A stretch of 64,000 nt of DNA from Gnetum montanum (GCA_015680685.1 MNCI01006819.1:206554-270553), one strand, 5' to 3'. Positions 23,165 through 36,389 are shown, counted from the stretch's first letter. The notes: generated by a model not told the origin, from the sequence alone. Numbers and translations: made by a program.

Positions 23165-24803
23165 TGAAACAAACCAAAAAATTGTGAATTCATTCTTGCT
23201 TCACCAAGTCTTGCAATCTGCACAGCACCATGACAGCTCTTCAGGAGGAGACTGCTTTGAGCTCAAGCCAGCTAGTTTGGCAAATTTTCTACTTTGGGCA
23301 CGAACAAGCTCTATAGGTCACCCTGCCTGTCCACCCAAGTAGCCTGCCCAACCAACAACCTACTCAGAAATGGTGCATGGACTTGGTAGTAGCATTCTGG
23401 ATGCGCGAAACAGTTCGGCAAGTTTTCTACAAAGTCTACTACGCTACACTACGCCCCGCTATATAGCGTAGAAAGCTTCAAAAAGCGATTACAGAACAAA
23501 GTGCCATGCTATGCTACGAGGCATAGCATAGCATGACAACAATGGCTATGTCATCGATCTCCTTGCTCAACCTTAAGTTCTTCAACAATGTCCCTTTCTG
23601 TCAGGAAGCGGTAGACCATGTCTGCTGAGCTACATGGTGCAGCGAGGCATAGCAATCCTTCAGAAGAGATAGAAGGAAGCTCAAAAAAATAGAATCAGCA
23701 AGTTTGCAAGTCTCGTGAAAGCAGGGTTTACAAATTGACAAAGTTTTTTGTGACTAAGGCCAGTCACTACGCTATGCTATGCTACATAGCGTAGCAAACA
23801 TGCAACACACATATAGCAGAATGCACGACAAAGTGCTACCCTACGCCAAGAATGCTACGCTACAAAGCATAGCAAGGCATGTGGGTGGTTGTGCAAAATT
23901 AATGCACTTCACCTAATTGGACCATTGGCACACATTTCCAGATGCTGATGTCATAATTATGGCATGGAAGGTGCATATTTACGGCATGACAGGCTCACAT
24001 TACAATGGTCATGCAAGTCCAACGGTCATGCATTGCACATGCAGCATAAACAAATCAACGAAGGCCCAAGGCATGTGGCATCCAAAACTGCCCCTTTTGC
24101 ATGTCCTTGGTCCTATAAATACCCTGGCAAAAAACATTCAAAGGGTCTGGAATTAGCTTTGGAAAAATAATATTCCACAAAGGGTTTGCATTTTTTTGGG
24201 CAAATAGCATTCAAGGGGAGGGAAATTTTTGAATTCCAAAAACTTCTCCTCTCTCTGGCATTGTAACATCCAGCATTGTAAGCTCTCTATTTGACACTAC
24301 AAATAGTTAGCATTTTCAGCTAAAATTTTGCTCCACCCTTCTTCTACCACCTTGGTATAATCCCCGCATTATCAACACCTGAGTCCATGCCCAAGCGCAC
24401 AACCGGTTCTGTTCTCCACATCTTGGTTACTCTTGGGATCTTTACACTCTGCCATGCTGTGCAATTGACTGTATCCTCCCTGATAGAGAAAATTTGTAGC
24501 TTTAGAGCAGTGCATTTTTCTAACTACATTTTACTTTTTTTCTTGCTTATTATTGTGTTCTGCACTATTTTTCTGCTTTATTTACCTTTAAGTATTACTT
24601 AGCATTTTCGTTCCTGTTTCAAAAATATATGTTACAAAAGGCTATATAGATGTTGATTAAGTCCCTATCTAATCGACCAAATCATTTAGGGTGCCTTGTG
24701 TCTGCACACACCCAGCATGACCCTCCCGCGGGTACGGGGTCGAGACTGTCACGCCCATCGACCCCTTGACATTTTCTAGCTGACGACATTTTTGTTCACT
24801 ACA
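23165..24803 (+). repeat. C 5' LTR
   Basis: It runs from TGAAACAAACC to CACTACA. TATAAATA is at 24114-24121 and probably starts the genomic RNA. The first kilobase has many GCTA(T/C)GCTACGCTA words and their complements, such as 23440-23530 and 23770-23880. It is a full-length match to 38901-40549. No gene is seen in it. Confidence 0.9.
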
Positions 24804-24809
24804 GTTTTC

Positions 24810-24826
24810 TGGTGCTAGAAGGAGGG
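24810..24826 (+). other. Primer binding site of C
   Basis: TGGTGCTAGAAGGAGGG lies six bases after the LTR end. D has TGGCAATAGAAAGAGGG at the same place (62584-62600, minus). The primer tRNA is not assigned here. The shared form suggests the clade used one tRNA. Confidence 0.65.
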
Positions 24827-24889
24827 ACTTTTGGTTCCTTTTTTGCATGTCATGGTAGTTCTGTGAGCCTTCTACACCTTGATACACAT

Positions 24890-25530
24890 TAGCGTAAATG
24901 TGACACCCTTTACGGTTGTTTACGCTTTGTGCAGTGTAGATTGGTCGCCTCGACAGTTCCTCTGGAGCCCTACAGAACACAAGGCCTATGATTGCTAGCT
25001 AACTAGCTCATTTTACAGTAATCTTGTATGTGTTCTGTAACCCATCTCGCGTGATACAGATCAGTCACTTCGACAGTCCCTTGGGGATCCTGCGAGACGC
25101 AAAGCCTTCTTGATCACTAGTTAGCTTGCCCATCTTACAGTAGTTTTGCATGCATCCTGTATCCCATCTCGTGCGGTATAGAGTAGTTGCTTCAACTGTC
25201 CCTCAGGGATCCTGCAAGGTGCAAAGCCTTCTTGATCGCTAGTTAGCTGTCTCATCTTACAGTAGCCTTGTAAGCCATTTGGGTTGTTTATGCGTTGTAT
25301 GGTGTAGATCAGTAGCCTCGACGGTTCCTCGAGAACCCTACAAGACGTAAAGCCTTTGAATGCCAGTTGACTTGCCTTCCTATCTTATGGTAGTCTTGCA
25401 CGTGATCTATACCTCATCATGCACTGGCAAAAATGTGATACCCTTTCGCGGTTGTTTACGCTTTGTGTGGTATAGATCGATCTCCTCGATGGTTCCTCTG
25501 GAATTCGGCAAGATGTAAAGCCTACCTGTT
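24890..25530 (+). repeat. C leader: five tandem units of about 120 bp
   Basis: Units begin near 24934, 25052, 25175, 25301 and 25469, each with a (G/C)(A/T)GTAGAT..GTC-CCTCGACRGTTCCTC-type block, then CCTACAAGACG-AAAGCC and CTAGTTAGCT. Spacing is 118-168 bases. They fill the leader between PBS and gag and have no coding signal. D lacks them, having only about 220 bases between PBS and its first ATG. Confidence 0.75.
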
Positions 25531-25601
25531 GTAGCCTTTTAGTATTTTTGTTCCTTTTTAGCATTTTTCTTTTGCTTTTTTGCATAACTACTTGTTTAGC
25601 A

Positions 25602-25712
25602 ATGGCTTTTTCAACTACCATTGTTAACACCTTCAACGTGGAGGTGCCCATCATGATTCAAGGCACCACTGGTGCCGAACAACTGCTAAACCCAATGCTG
25701 GAAACACGTTGA
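25602..25712 (+). CDS. C 36-codon opening frame ending at a conserved stop before gag
   Basis: ATG at 25602 opens MAFSTTIVNTF and ends CGT-TGA at 25710-25712. The next codons spell SLRIQ and lead in frame to gag, with one further stop. D aligns along the whole segment (TTVISTS, R-stop-SLRIQ) and B has the same layout. It may be a regulatory leader peptide or the gag N-terminus with a stop at a shared place. Confidence 0.45.
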   Translation: MAFSTTIVNTFNVEVPIMIQGTTGAEQLLNPMLETR

Positions 25713-28090
25713 TCCCTTAGGATCCAAAATTGAGGACCTGAGGAATTAGCCCAACAACACAAGCGTTACAACTTCCTTTGTACAAAGGTTAAGGAAAACC
25801 TACCTTTGGATGTACACCAACTCAAAAGCAAACACAGCTTTGAGTTCGCATATTGCGACGGGAAGGAGTTTGTTCCCACTCCAGGCATTTCCATACCTTT
25901 GACACAGACAAACCAAAGGCTGCTGGACTAGCTAATCCAGTTAGCTTAGCTTAGGGAGCAACAAGACACAACATCCAACCAGGAAGATGTCTTTCAAGAT
26001 GGACATGAGGAACTTGATTACCAATCAGACGAGGGCGGCCAAGCCAACCCCGTTCCTATCCCTCCTACCCAGTCCTTCTAGGCCAACCCGTTGTCTGTCA
26101 CTGCTCCCTTTGCCATCACACCTACGCTTCTGCAGCCTATAGCTGTGACTGTAATGGGTAGCCATGCCACATTCATGACGTATCATCACCCTTATTCCCC
26201 TATTACATTTGCAGTGACTGTGCCTTCGCAAACTGTTAATTAGCACATCCCTGTAGCACATAACACACCAATCACGACTACCCTGCTGCATGTCCATACT
26301 GTACCTACTTCGCAATTGTACATAACTTCCATGTCAATTCCTACGCTTACATCTATTCCACCCGTAGTGGTGGGCCTGGGCCCATCCACATGGTGGACCC
26401 CGTTCACTTGTTCACCTATTCTACAACCATCACAGATGTCTCACTATGTTTGCTCTCAGATCTAACAAACCCCACCGATGGTACATCCTAACATGGGACC
26501 ATGGTATGTTCTACCAATGACTCAAACGGTTTATCCAACGGCTCAATCGGTAGTTGCTGCTCCAACAGCACCACCTACCAAGTGGTGGACAACGCAAGCA
26601 GTACCGATACCAGGAGCGGTCCCAACGACACCACCGATGGATCAAGCCGCTACCCCCACCACGCCAAAAGTAGGGGCTGCTTTGGTAATTCCCCAACCAT
26701 CTACAATGATGTAGGGTCTGGATCAAGTGTTCCAGCTTATCCAAACGCTCACCAAGGAAATAAAATGCCTCAAAGCTGTGGTGTATGACATGGTATAGGT
26801 CATGGACTTCTACCAGGATGACCCTGTCAACCTTACAATCCCTACGTTGACCTTACCTCCAGGGATGTCTCTCCCACACTTCACAAAGTACGATGGGGAG
26901 GGAGATCCCAACGTGCACCTTGTCACCTTCAGGTCTAAATATTTGCTATTGCAACAATGGCTGCACATGATCATTTGCATCTTCACTATGTCCCTAGCTG
27001 GGAAAGCCCTAGATTGGTACTGTGTGTTGCGACGTTCATCCATTTCAACTTTGGAAGAACTCCTAACCCAGTTTGTGACACGTTTCTAGTACAACCTGAA
27101 GCAAGAAACCACGCTGGATCAATTGATGAGTGTAAAGAAAGACGTGCTAGAACCAGTCCAAAAATTCATTCAACGTTGGAACACAACCCTTAACGAAATC
27201 CGCGAGCCCATCGTAGAGGCCCACTTGCTGGCCATCTTTAAGGGTGTAGTGAACAATTTTATCAAGTCTAAACTGTACTACCTTGCTCCTCGCTCTGTTA
27301 GTTAGGCTTTCACTCAGACTAAGAGCATACAGGACGTGGTCGAAGCAAGCAAAGACTCGGCCTACATCACTTACAAAAACACCTTCGCAAAGAAGGACAA
27401 GGGTAAGGCCCTTACAGCCACAGTGGCCACTGTGGCAACTGAGGCCAAGCCCAAACCTAGCAACAATAGTAGCAAGAATAGCAAGAAACTAGCCATACCT
27501 ACGACTAACCCTGCGACCAAACATGGCCACGTGCTGCAACCTGCTACACCTGCACCCGAGACATCTGCACAACCCAAACCCAACTTTGAGTGCAAAGACC
27601 GCTCAAAGTACACCCCACTGCGTCTAAAGCCTTCAGAACTCCTAAAGCAACTATTGGCAGGGGGATATATCTAACACAAGCAGATGTTGGAAGAAGCAAA
27701 CACGAGACATCAATGCTACTGTGAGCTCCTTAGGAACCCCTCTTTGGCCCTGCCTAATGAGCCTACAGTTCCTAGGGGTTTCAGGCTAGACAAGTTTTGT
27801 GACTACCACCAATAGTATGGTCACACCACGGATTATTATCTATCATTACAGGATGACATCCAAAGATTAATCAACCTAGGGAAGCTAGTGCTGGACGAAA
27901 GCAACCCAGTACATACTGAAAACCAATCTATGCATGTCTACACAGATCCCCTAAATGCTAACAATTTCGGTTATGTCATCAATGCTATCAGCATTGATAG
28001 TGATCCCATCAGCCCCCGCCAACCATTTGTGATCCGTGTGCCTCAACGTAGTGCACCAGCACCACCAATGGTTGGTCCAAGCTCGCAGTA
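25713..28090 (+). pseudogene. gag: C gag
   Basis: The N-terminal block (KRYNFLCTKV, EFVPTPGISIPL) is followed by a long Pro/Thr-rich region with the WWT motif (26380-26600). The core at 26802-27089 carries PPGMSLPHFTKYDGEGDPN, then MSLAGKALDWY. The capsid-end block at 27123-27305 carries PVQKFIQRWNTTLNEI and FIKSKLYYLA. A basic Ala/Thr/Lys stretch follows, then the finger at 27790-27840 (FCDYHQ, GHTTDYY), in which the last Cys is Tyr. The order is the same in B and D. It would build the particle and bind RNA. Stops and frameshifts break it. Confidence 0.75.
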
Positions 28091-29393
28091 GCCATTCATC
28101 TTGAAAGTCCCATCATGGGCATCCACCTTTGCGCTACCTATCAGCAGGGCCACATGGCCCCATCTGTTAACACCTCTGGCTTCATTTGTCATCAGGGGGC
28201 TGATGCCTTCAACGACCCCTATCGCGTGCAACAAAGCTGAACAGCCTCCTCGTCCCACAAGGCAAGAAGTCCACTTTACGGATGAGATGTTGAAAGGAAG
28301 TAACATCAAAGGTATCCCCAAGCCTATGTCTTCACCCCTTGCATCTGTACCTTTGCCTTCAAAGACAAAGGTCGACATAACTACACAGCCCGCATCATCT
28401 TGTCGACAAGGATCTGAACCCAGATTCGAAGTGACCTCTCTTCGAGAGATTCATCTTCTGGGATGAATCAAAGAGGAGGAAAATTCCAGACAAGGGGGTT
28501 CCCAAGACCTTCTGGATGCCCTCAACTAGGTCAACCAAGCTCTAAAGAAAAAAAAACACTACACTAAGCTTGTACGACCTAATCATCACATCTATACCCC
28601 ATCGTGAGACTCTAATCCGCATGCTAACGGTGATCCCGGTCGACGAGAACATGCCAGAGGAAGAGGGAGCGATCCATTTTGTCATGCTTTCCTTTGTACC
28701 CATGAAGTCCATGACACTTTAATTGACTTTCAACGATGACACCATTAGGAAAGATCCCGAAGGAGATCAGGTAACTACAGTGCCTCTCTCATCACAATTT
28801 GGGTTGGCCAACATCGGATCTGAAGGGTACACATTGATGATGGGGCCACCACAAATGTCATTTCCTTCCCTATCATAGACAAGTTGGGATTGGTCAACCA
28901 GATCAAGCCCACAAAGACATCATGTTTGAGGTATTTTAATGGGGCACATGTCCTGGTGAAGGGAACAGTTCACATAAACTTTGTAGTAGGGGTCTAGTTC
29001 CCCATAGACACAATGTTTATCATGGTTGAAGAAATGCCTAGGTTTAACCTGATCTTGGGAAGATCATGGTTAGCACAACTTAGGGCTGTCTCCTCATCCA
29101 TACACTAGGAAATCCACTTGCCATATGCAAGTAGGGAGATGGTGATCCGTGGTGATGAAGTGGCAATGCAAGCAATTAGCAGCATAGACATGGAACAAGG
29201 GTTAGAGGTCACGACCTCTAAGAACGAAGCACCTGCTCATGTGTACATCAACCATCCAATAGGAGAATTGGCCCAACAAGCCAACTCCCAAACCAAAAAT
29301 GCATGGGTTGAGCTGCCCTTCCAAGTAGGGGATAGTGATGTGAACGAGGACCCTGGTGAAACACCTCGACCTTATGTTCTGATCAACCCATGA
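27960..29393 (+). pseudogene. pol: C spacer and protease
   Basis: The spacer has two or three PF(V/I)(I/L)(R/K)VP motifs (28020-28110) and the SLYDLIITSIPHRETL block near 28568. The protease follows with VHIDDGATTNVI near 28830 (active-site D-D-G), FNLILGRSWLAQL (29043-29080) and EIHLPYASRE. An acidic tail, open from 29118, ends PYVLINP-stop at 29393. It aligns throughout with D (58541-59398). It would cut the polyprotein. There are a frameshift near 28800 and several stops. Confidence 0.7.
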
Positions 29394-29469
29394 TGGGTCA
29401 AGAGGCAGCTACGCATAGCATAGCAACTCTATTGTTTCCTGATCTGTTTCCATTCCTTGTACATTTACC

Positions 29470-29800
29470 ATTTCTTTTCTTTGCTAATAGGCCATCCTTT
29501 TGGCATACTACGCTATGGCTCGAAATGGCCTAAAACTAGCATCGTTGCTTTCTGCTTTGTTAACATGTTGTCCTTCTGGCATGCTACGCAACGGCTTGAG
29601 ATGGCCTAAAACTAGCATAATCGCTTTTTGTTTTGTTGTTGACGTATTATCTCTTTTGGCAATGGCCTGAAATGGCCTAAAAATACCATTGTTACTTTTC
29701 ATTTTATTAACATATAATCCACTTGGCATGTTACGCAACGGCCAAAAATGGCCTAAAACTAGCAATGGCCTGAAACGGCCTAAAACTAGCATATAAGAGC
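29470..29800 (+). repeat. C array 1, between protease and the antisense gene
   Basis: Six or more units of the type AATGGCCTAAAACTAGCA are interspersed with GCATGCTACGCAACGGC. D has the complementary array at the same position (58150-58390). The following stretch to about 30030 has no clear gene. Confidence 0.7.
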
Positions 29801-30029
29801 ATGGAAACTTTACATGATACATAAGTTAATGAAAAATCAATTTCTTTTCTAAAGTTTCTCATTTTGTTCAAAACTCTCACCTGTTGGCAATGTTTGTGAA
29901 ACTTTTACAAAATTTCAACATTTCAAAATTTCAAAAAATTTTAAAAGAAGAATCCCATGCTATCATGGGTTGTCTCTACTTGCATCGCCTTTGCCATTTG
30001 CCTCCACTTCATTTGCTTGTGCATCGTCT

Positions 30030-33000
30030 TCCCCCACATTGGCTTTCGCTAGCTCATCATTCTTTCCCTCTACAAGCCTTGAACCTTCATCTAGAGCCTA
30101 CATCATAGGAATGGAGTAGTCAAGTAGGGCAAAAAATGCAAACTACAACATAGCATGAGCATCTACAACTAACTTGGGGAGGGCCTGTGTCGATCTCAAA
30201 AGGTAGCCGGTCTAGATCAAGTCTGAGATGACGCTAGACCTCCTCTATCGTGATGTCCATCCAATGCCTGTTGCTAGGCTTAGTGTTCACAATGAAGGCT
30301 CTCTCCCTTTCCATGGTCATCCATACTAGAGGTCTCGGGGAAAGGGAGGTGGTTGCAGTCTCTCTTGTAGGAAGGTCCACTTTCAAGTCAGGAGATTCTA
30401 TAACCTTCACTTACTCTTTGAACTTAGCGTAGGCCTCAAAAGCGTCTATGGCATTCACGAATGCTTCATACATGAATGCCTCTACAACGATGTATTTTTA
30501 CAGTTTTCGATGGGTCTCATTCTCCAGCTTGTACATATGTTTGTGGTCTCTCATGTACAAGCTTGGTGCTGATATCTTTCATGTACAAGCTTGGTGCTGA
30601 TATCTTTCATGTACAAGCTTGGTGCTGATATCTTTCATGTCTTGACACTTCTGGGTTAGCAAGTCCATCTACAATTGTTGTTCCACTATTTCATGTGTGG
30701 ATTCAACGTTCTGGTGAATGATAGTCCAAAATCTGGTGTAGTCATCTACAGCCTTATGCCAGTCCTCAGCACTAGGGTCATGGTTTATGAGGAACTTGTT
30801 CCTCGATCTAAGATCCTTCACCTTAGCGACTAAGTCAGCCTCTCTTTGCTCAACCCTCTGGACCCATTTCCACAGGTCCTTGTTAACATGCCTACACTCC
30901 CACAGAGAGCATGCCGAGTGCAAGACACACTTGTAAGTCTCGTCAACCATGCGACGAGACACCTCGGTCACATCAGGTGAGAGTGTGGGCATGATGCCAA
31001 CCTTCGTAGGTCATGCCGAGTCCCATTTGAGCCGAGAGGCTACCTTGACACCATAGAGTGTAGCAGTCGCGTTAGCATAGCAAAATCAACGAACTCAAAA
31101 TTTTTTAGCGTAACAACATAAGAGCATTTAATACCACTACTTACCCACATTAGGGTCTACCTGCTAAAGATGTTTGATCATGTCATTGAAAAGTCCCTGC
31201 ACGAATGCAAACTTGTCAGGGATCTCGACACCCATAACTCCACACAAATCGAAGGGGATCTCGCAACATCAGTAGTAGCACCTGTTACATGACTAAGCAT
31301 ATCAGCAGGGGCCAAAATGAACTACAATAAGGTAGAAGTATTGCTGAACTCACCAGCGTCTGGCTATGGCCTTTCTTCTTGCTGATGCAAGATGATGGTG
31401 GTAGCCTTGGTGGAGGGCCTTGCCAAGTCCATACAAGCCCCGTCCTCATGCACTGGTGCCTTTCCTTTCAGGAGATCAACATCTTTTTTATTTAGGGGAG
31501 GTGCCTCTTCATTGATAGGAAGAGGCTCCATAATGACAAGAGCCCCCGCCCTAGAAGCAGGAGCTCCTTTATTTCTGACCAAGGCCCTTTCCTCTGAGAT
31601 TGGGGCCTCCATGTCCTCATTTGTCACCCTTGTCCTAAGGGTTGACACTTCTTCGTTGCCTTCTTCTTCTTCTTCTTCCTTTGTTAGCATAGAAGCATGT
31701 TTGCATCAATCCAAAACAAGTTAGCTCAAAACAGATGCTACACTACGCTACATCACCTAGCGTAGCATAACGTAACAAACAATAACAAAGTAAGCATTAC
31801 ACAAAAGCGTTTACCAATGGGGGGCTATGTCCTCTGTAGCTTGAGCCATAGTCTTCATCCCTCCTCTTCCTCCAAGTGAATGGTTTCCATGGATAGGGGA
31901 GGCCTCTTCCTTCACAAATCCTTGGGCATAGTCTCTTTCATGCAATGTTCCCCCCGCGTTATGCTACCGGTTATGACGGGAGGCATCTCTCCTATGCTAT
32001 CCTGGCCATGAATGCTGCAAACCACCCGATCCTTGGTCGTTACAGACAATGACTTTTCGACTAATTTTGGAGGATCTTGGGCTCGTGTGGTCTGAAATAT
32101 CTACCAAATCCACGGCTTGGAAATCTAGTTGCGATTTTGTGTAATCCAGACTCCACCCTCTCGAACAACCAGGAACTCCGTGAAGTGCTATAGATAGCCT
32201 ATGTAGAAGGTGTAGTGTATGTTGGTGCAGGACTCCATTTCTTCACGAAGTCCCAAGATCTCAGCCTGCAAGCCCTTACATAGGAAATTGGCCCAGTTGT
32301 AACAGACTCCCTCTTCCATCACCTCTCGCATTATCCAGGCCTACTTAAGCCCCAGGACCTTCCGTTGGGTGAGTATTTGGGGGAATGTGTGGGCATTGAA
32401 GGTAGGGTAAATCCTCATGGCAGGGCCATCCTTAAGATTTTCCATGGGGAACCCCTTTTGCTCCTTAACGAGCCTCAACCATTCTTGGATATTCTCCTTC
32501 TGAAGGATCAACTCCTACTTTCACCTCAACCCTATGGGGGTGCCATCGGTAGGAACATTGAACAAGTCTATAAACAACTAGTCATTGATTTCAATGACCA
32601 CCCACACTCCCTGTACGCTCATGTAGAAATGGATCACCTACTTAGAGAAAGAGTTGACCAAGGAAAGCATCATGGCGGTGGGAACGCTCGGATTCGAGGC
32701 CATGAACAGATCCATAAGCCCTGCCCTTTGGACATTCTTAGCCAAGGAGTCTAAGGCCCCACCATCTAGCCAACACTAGCTCACATATATTTCACCATAT
32801 TTGAAATAGATGTTTGCCCCCTATGTCTCGGTCATTACCACCATCACCTCCTAGGGCTTCTTCGCCCGTGCAACAGTTTCAACAAAACATGCTTAGCATG
32901 ATGACATAGAAAATACAAGGATCGCAAAAAAAATCGGGCATACGATGCTTATTATTTGACCCACCAGGCCTATACATTGATGGGAACAAGGGAATATGGG

Positions 33001-33890
33001 GAGAAGGGGCATTTGCCACAGGTCTGCTCACATGGCACAGGACCCCTCTAATTCCCAACACAATTAGCTTGGGCCTTGGCCCTGCCCTGCATGACACAAT
33101 AAGCGAATCTTAGCATCATACTTAAAGGTAATACACACGCAACGCATCAATGCCTAACAATCCATGTATGTAGCGTAGCATAACCCCCTTTCTGCAAATA
33201 GCATAGCAAGGGCACGAAAAGCCCAGAGTAGCAAGAACATGTGAATAAGCCTAGTGTAGTAATAAAACAATTGACAACATGCCCTAATAAAACACGCGTC
33301 GCGTTGCCACATCATGCATGGCCTAGTCCTCCCAAGGGTTTTACGTTACAACATGACAAGCTTAAAGAAACTTAAACTGCCCCAGCCCCCACGATTATGA
33401 TGACCGTGGTAGTGGCGGTTTCAGCGGCTTGGCATTCAACCACAGCATAACATTTATGCATCCACTGCAACCAAAACGGCAATAGTGGCGATGCAAAGAG
33501 ATAAAATGATGCGACCAAAAAAACACAAGTAGCCAAGATTGGATGCAAAACAAATAACAAAAGCAGAGAATAATAGAAAGCACAAAACAAAAAAAAAAGC
33601 GAAGGGGACATGGTAACTTACTGGGTCAATAGTGTGCTCTTTCACGGCATGACACGTGCTTGTGGTGTACACCCCAAGGTCTTCTTTACCTCCTCAACCT
33701 TTGCAAGTACCAGATGAATCTTAGGAGCCATTATCCTGCTCGCAGATTCACACTTTTCGCTGTAGAAACTTGCCTTACTAGTCGATTAACACAATTGCTT
33801 CACGCTCCGAAATCGCCTTGTGCTCTAATGTGGGCTCTACACTCTTATGGTGAAGATAGGCCAATTGCCAGGGTTTAACCCCTATTTATG
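30030..33890 (-). pseudogene. C antisense multi-exon gene between protease and RT
   Basis: It runs opposite to gag-pol. TATA-like CATAAATA is at 33890-33883. Exon 1 is 33731-33622 (MAPKIHLVLAKVEEVKKTLG) with donor CCCA|GTAAGTT. The acceptor GTCATGCAG opens exon 2 at 33086 (LIVLGIRGVLCH). A large exon spans about 32870-31830 (DLF, SVQGVWVV, VCYNWANFLCKG, EFLVVREGGVW). Then come an acidic linker (31690-31364), a Met-rich exon, a coiled-coil-like segment (LWKWVQRVEQ) and a C-terminal block to about 30190. Donors at 31353 and 31840, the acceptor near 31036 and the final acceptor at 30097 match D. C lacks about 1 kb that D has after exon 2. Stops are frequent. The function is unknown. Confidence 0.65.
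33883..33890 (-). promoter_or_regulatory. TATA box of the C antisense gene
   Basis: Minus-strand CATAAATAGGGGTTAAACCC aligns with TATAAATAAGGGTTTACCC in D. AGAGTGTAGAG follows at a similar distance in both. Confidence 0.55.
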
Positions 33891-34039
33891 GCCATAATGA
33901 TAAGATGAGGAAGCTTGCCTCTCTCTCTCTCTAATTAATGCAAAGCACACCGTACAATGTAACATGCTCGCCACGACATCATAGCACTATTAGAATTAAA
34001 TCCTTAACACGCTTCAAGCCAACTATCTACTCTCCCAAA

Positions 34040-34520
34040 AATAAAAAAAATATATATTTTTTTGATTAAGGGTCCGAAAAGGCCTTAAACTAGTAATCTT
34101 GGCAATCGCAATACAACTGGTCTGGAAAGACTCTAAACTAGCAGTTTCAACCTGTTGCCTTCACGATCTGCAATGACATTAAACTAACAACACCACATGC
34201 TTATATGGGCAATTCTTGCATCTTCTTCCACATTGGTGGTGTCACAATTTTAGTAGTTTTGCATTTCCATGTCAGTAATTCATATTTCCGCATTGACAAC
34301 TTGTTATCTCTCATACTCACAGTTTTCCATTTCACGTACCATTATTTTGCATATTAAGATTTCGCATGTTACAATTTGGCAATCTGAGATGACACTAAAC
34401 TAGCATTTCAACATTTTCATATCGATACTTACATAGCTTCATACTTTACGTTAGCAATTTTACACCTATGACAACTCTGCGCTCTTATGCCTTGGCGGTC
34501 CATCATGACCCTAAACTACC
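34040..34520 (+). repeat. C array 2, between the antisense gene and RT
   Basis: Units such as GGCCTTAAACTAGTA, GACTCTAAACTAGCA, GACATTAAACTAACA, GACACTAAACTAGCA and GACCCTAAACTACCA are spaced 30-180 bases, with T-rich filler between. D has the matching array at 52620-52945. No coding signal. Confidence 0.65.
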
Positions 34521-34619
34521 AAACTTGCAATCTTTACATCCTCACACTTCGCGAATTGCATCTCAACACTGCTTTGCAAATTTTTGTTACACACAATCCT
34601 TGTTGACTCTTAACTAGGC

Positions 34620-36230
34620 TTTCATCTTATGATGGCAGGTCAAGCAAGAGATGGGAATCCATCGTGACTTTTCCATGCCTTTAACATTAGCAGGACCACA
34701 GAGCAAGCTCGTGAGAGAGTTGAACCCCGACATGATCAATTGGGGGTCAACCACAACTAGCACCATAGTAGCCTTAGAAGCACCCCTAGACTAGCCCAAA
34801 CATCTGGTCCAAGCTCTAGATTTAGAGGCTGGGGATGTAACCGATGATTCTCTCGTTGAGATGCCCGTCACCACATCGAAGGGGGAGATAAAAACAATAA
34901 GAATCATCTCCCTCCTAGACATGCAAACACACAAAAGCGTAGCTAAGATCCTCCAAGACAACATCGATGTCTTTGCATGGTCGTACAGCGACATGCCAGG
35001 TCTGGACCCATGGTTGATTCAGCACAACATCATCCTAGACCCACACATGAAGGTAGTCAAGCAGAAGGCTCACAAAGTTGAGCCAGAAATCGCACTAGCC
35101 ATGAGGGATGAAATTACCAAGCTATACCAAGTAGGTTTCATCCCTGCAGTTGACTACTCAGAGTGGGTGTCCAACGTCATTGTGGTTTCGAAGAAAACAA
35201 GAGGAATATAGATCTGTATAGACTTCTAGGACTTGAACAAGGCAACGATCAAGGACAACTTTCCACTTCCAAGCATTGATCAGCTCATTGAAACCACTAC
35301 TAGACATGCTTTACTATCCTTCATGGATGGTTTCTCTAGATACAACCAAATCCACATTAACCCAGAGCACCAGCTATCAACAACCTTCATGACCACATGG
35401 GGGACCTTCTTCTATACCATGATGCCCTTCGGGCTCAAGAATGCTGGATCAACCTACCAGTGAGCTATGAATTACATTTTTAGTGACTACATCCTAGAAA
35501 CATTAAATGACTACATGGATGATATAGCAGTCAAGTCCAAGGAGGTAGTTGATCACCCACGTGATCTAGGGGTAGTCCTCAAATACTGCCAAATGCACAA
35601 CTTACGCCTCAATCCTAAGAAGTGCATCTTCAGGGTGAAAACCGGATGCATGTTAGGGTTCGTAGTATTGGAAGTCGAAATACGGGTGGACCTTGACAAA
35701 GTTAAGGCCATCGTCAACCTAGCACCTCCCACAAACCTTAAGGAGTTACGTGGTTTGCAAGGTAGAGTGCAATTCATTCAAAGGTTAATAACAAGGTTGA
35801 TTGACAAGTTACACCCCATGTAGCATCTTCTAAAGAAGGGGGTTAACTTCAAATGGACAACCCAGTGTCAACAAGCCTTCGATGGCCTAAAGAAGGAACT
35901 TTCACACCTCCTAACTATGCATCCACCACAAAGGACTAAACCCTTCTTTATCTACCTTGCCACCTTTGACACATATGTCGTGGCACTGCTATGTCAGAAG
36001 TGAGACAACGGTTCTAAGATACCAGTGTATTACTTGAGCCATGCGCTAATAGCTCATGAGGTGAAATACAACGAAGTGAAGAGGAATTGCCTAGCCTTAG
36101 TGTTCACACTAAAAAAGTGGTAGCATTACTTATTCCATAGTACAACCAACATCATTTGCAAAAGCAATATACTCCGGGCTATCACTAACAACCTATACAA
36201 AAGTAGCAGGGTAGCACGATGGGAGGAAAT
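34620..36230 (+). pseudogene. pol: C reverse transcriptase and RNase H
   Basis: The upstream part is open at 34861-35211 (DNIDVFAWSYSDMPG; PEIALAMRDEITKL). RT follows with DLNKATIKDNFPLPSIDQLI, WGTFFYTMMPFGLKNAGSTYQ and the active-site box YMDD at about 35512-35523. The end has NLAPPTNLKELRGLQGR. RNase H follows (PFFIYLATFDTYVVALL, LSHALIAHEVKYNEVKRNCLALVF). The frame is broken by stops at 35210, 35230, 35462, 35822, 36001 and 36121. It would copy genomic RNA into DNA. Homology to D is close throughout. Confidence 0.8.
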
Positions 36231-36389
36231 AACTATGAAGTTTGATTTATGCTATGTAAGTCAATCGTCAATGAAGGGTCAAGCCATAGCGACCCAACTC
36301 ACGGCCTCTCCAGTCAATGACCAGGAAACCATAGATCCCAAATTCCTAGACGAATATGTTAGAAATGTCAACATCGTCTCGTCACATTC

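Noticed and set aside
33915-33935. CT-dinucleotide repeat upstream of the C antisense TATA box
   Set aside because: Could be a promoter Y-patch, but D lacks it at the same place, so it is probably a simple microsatellite.
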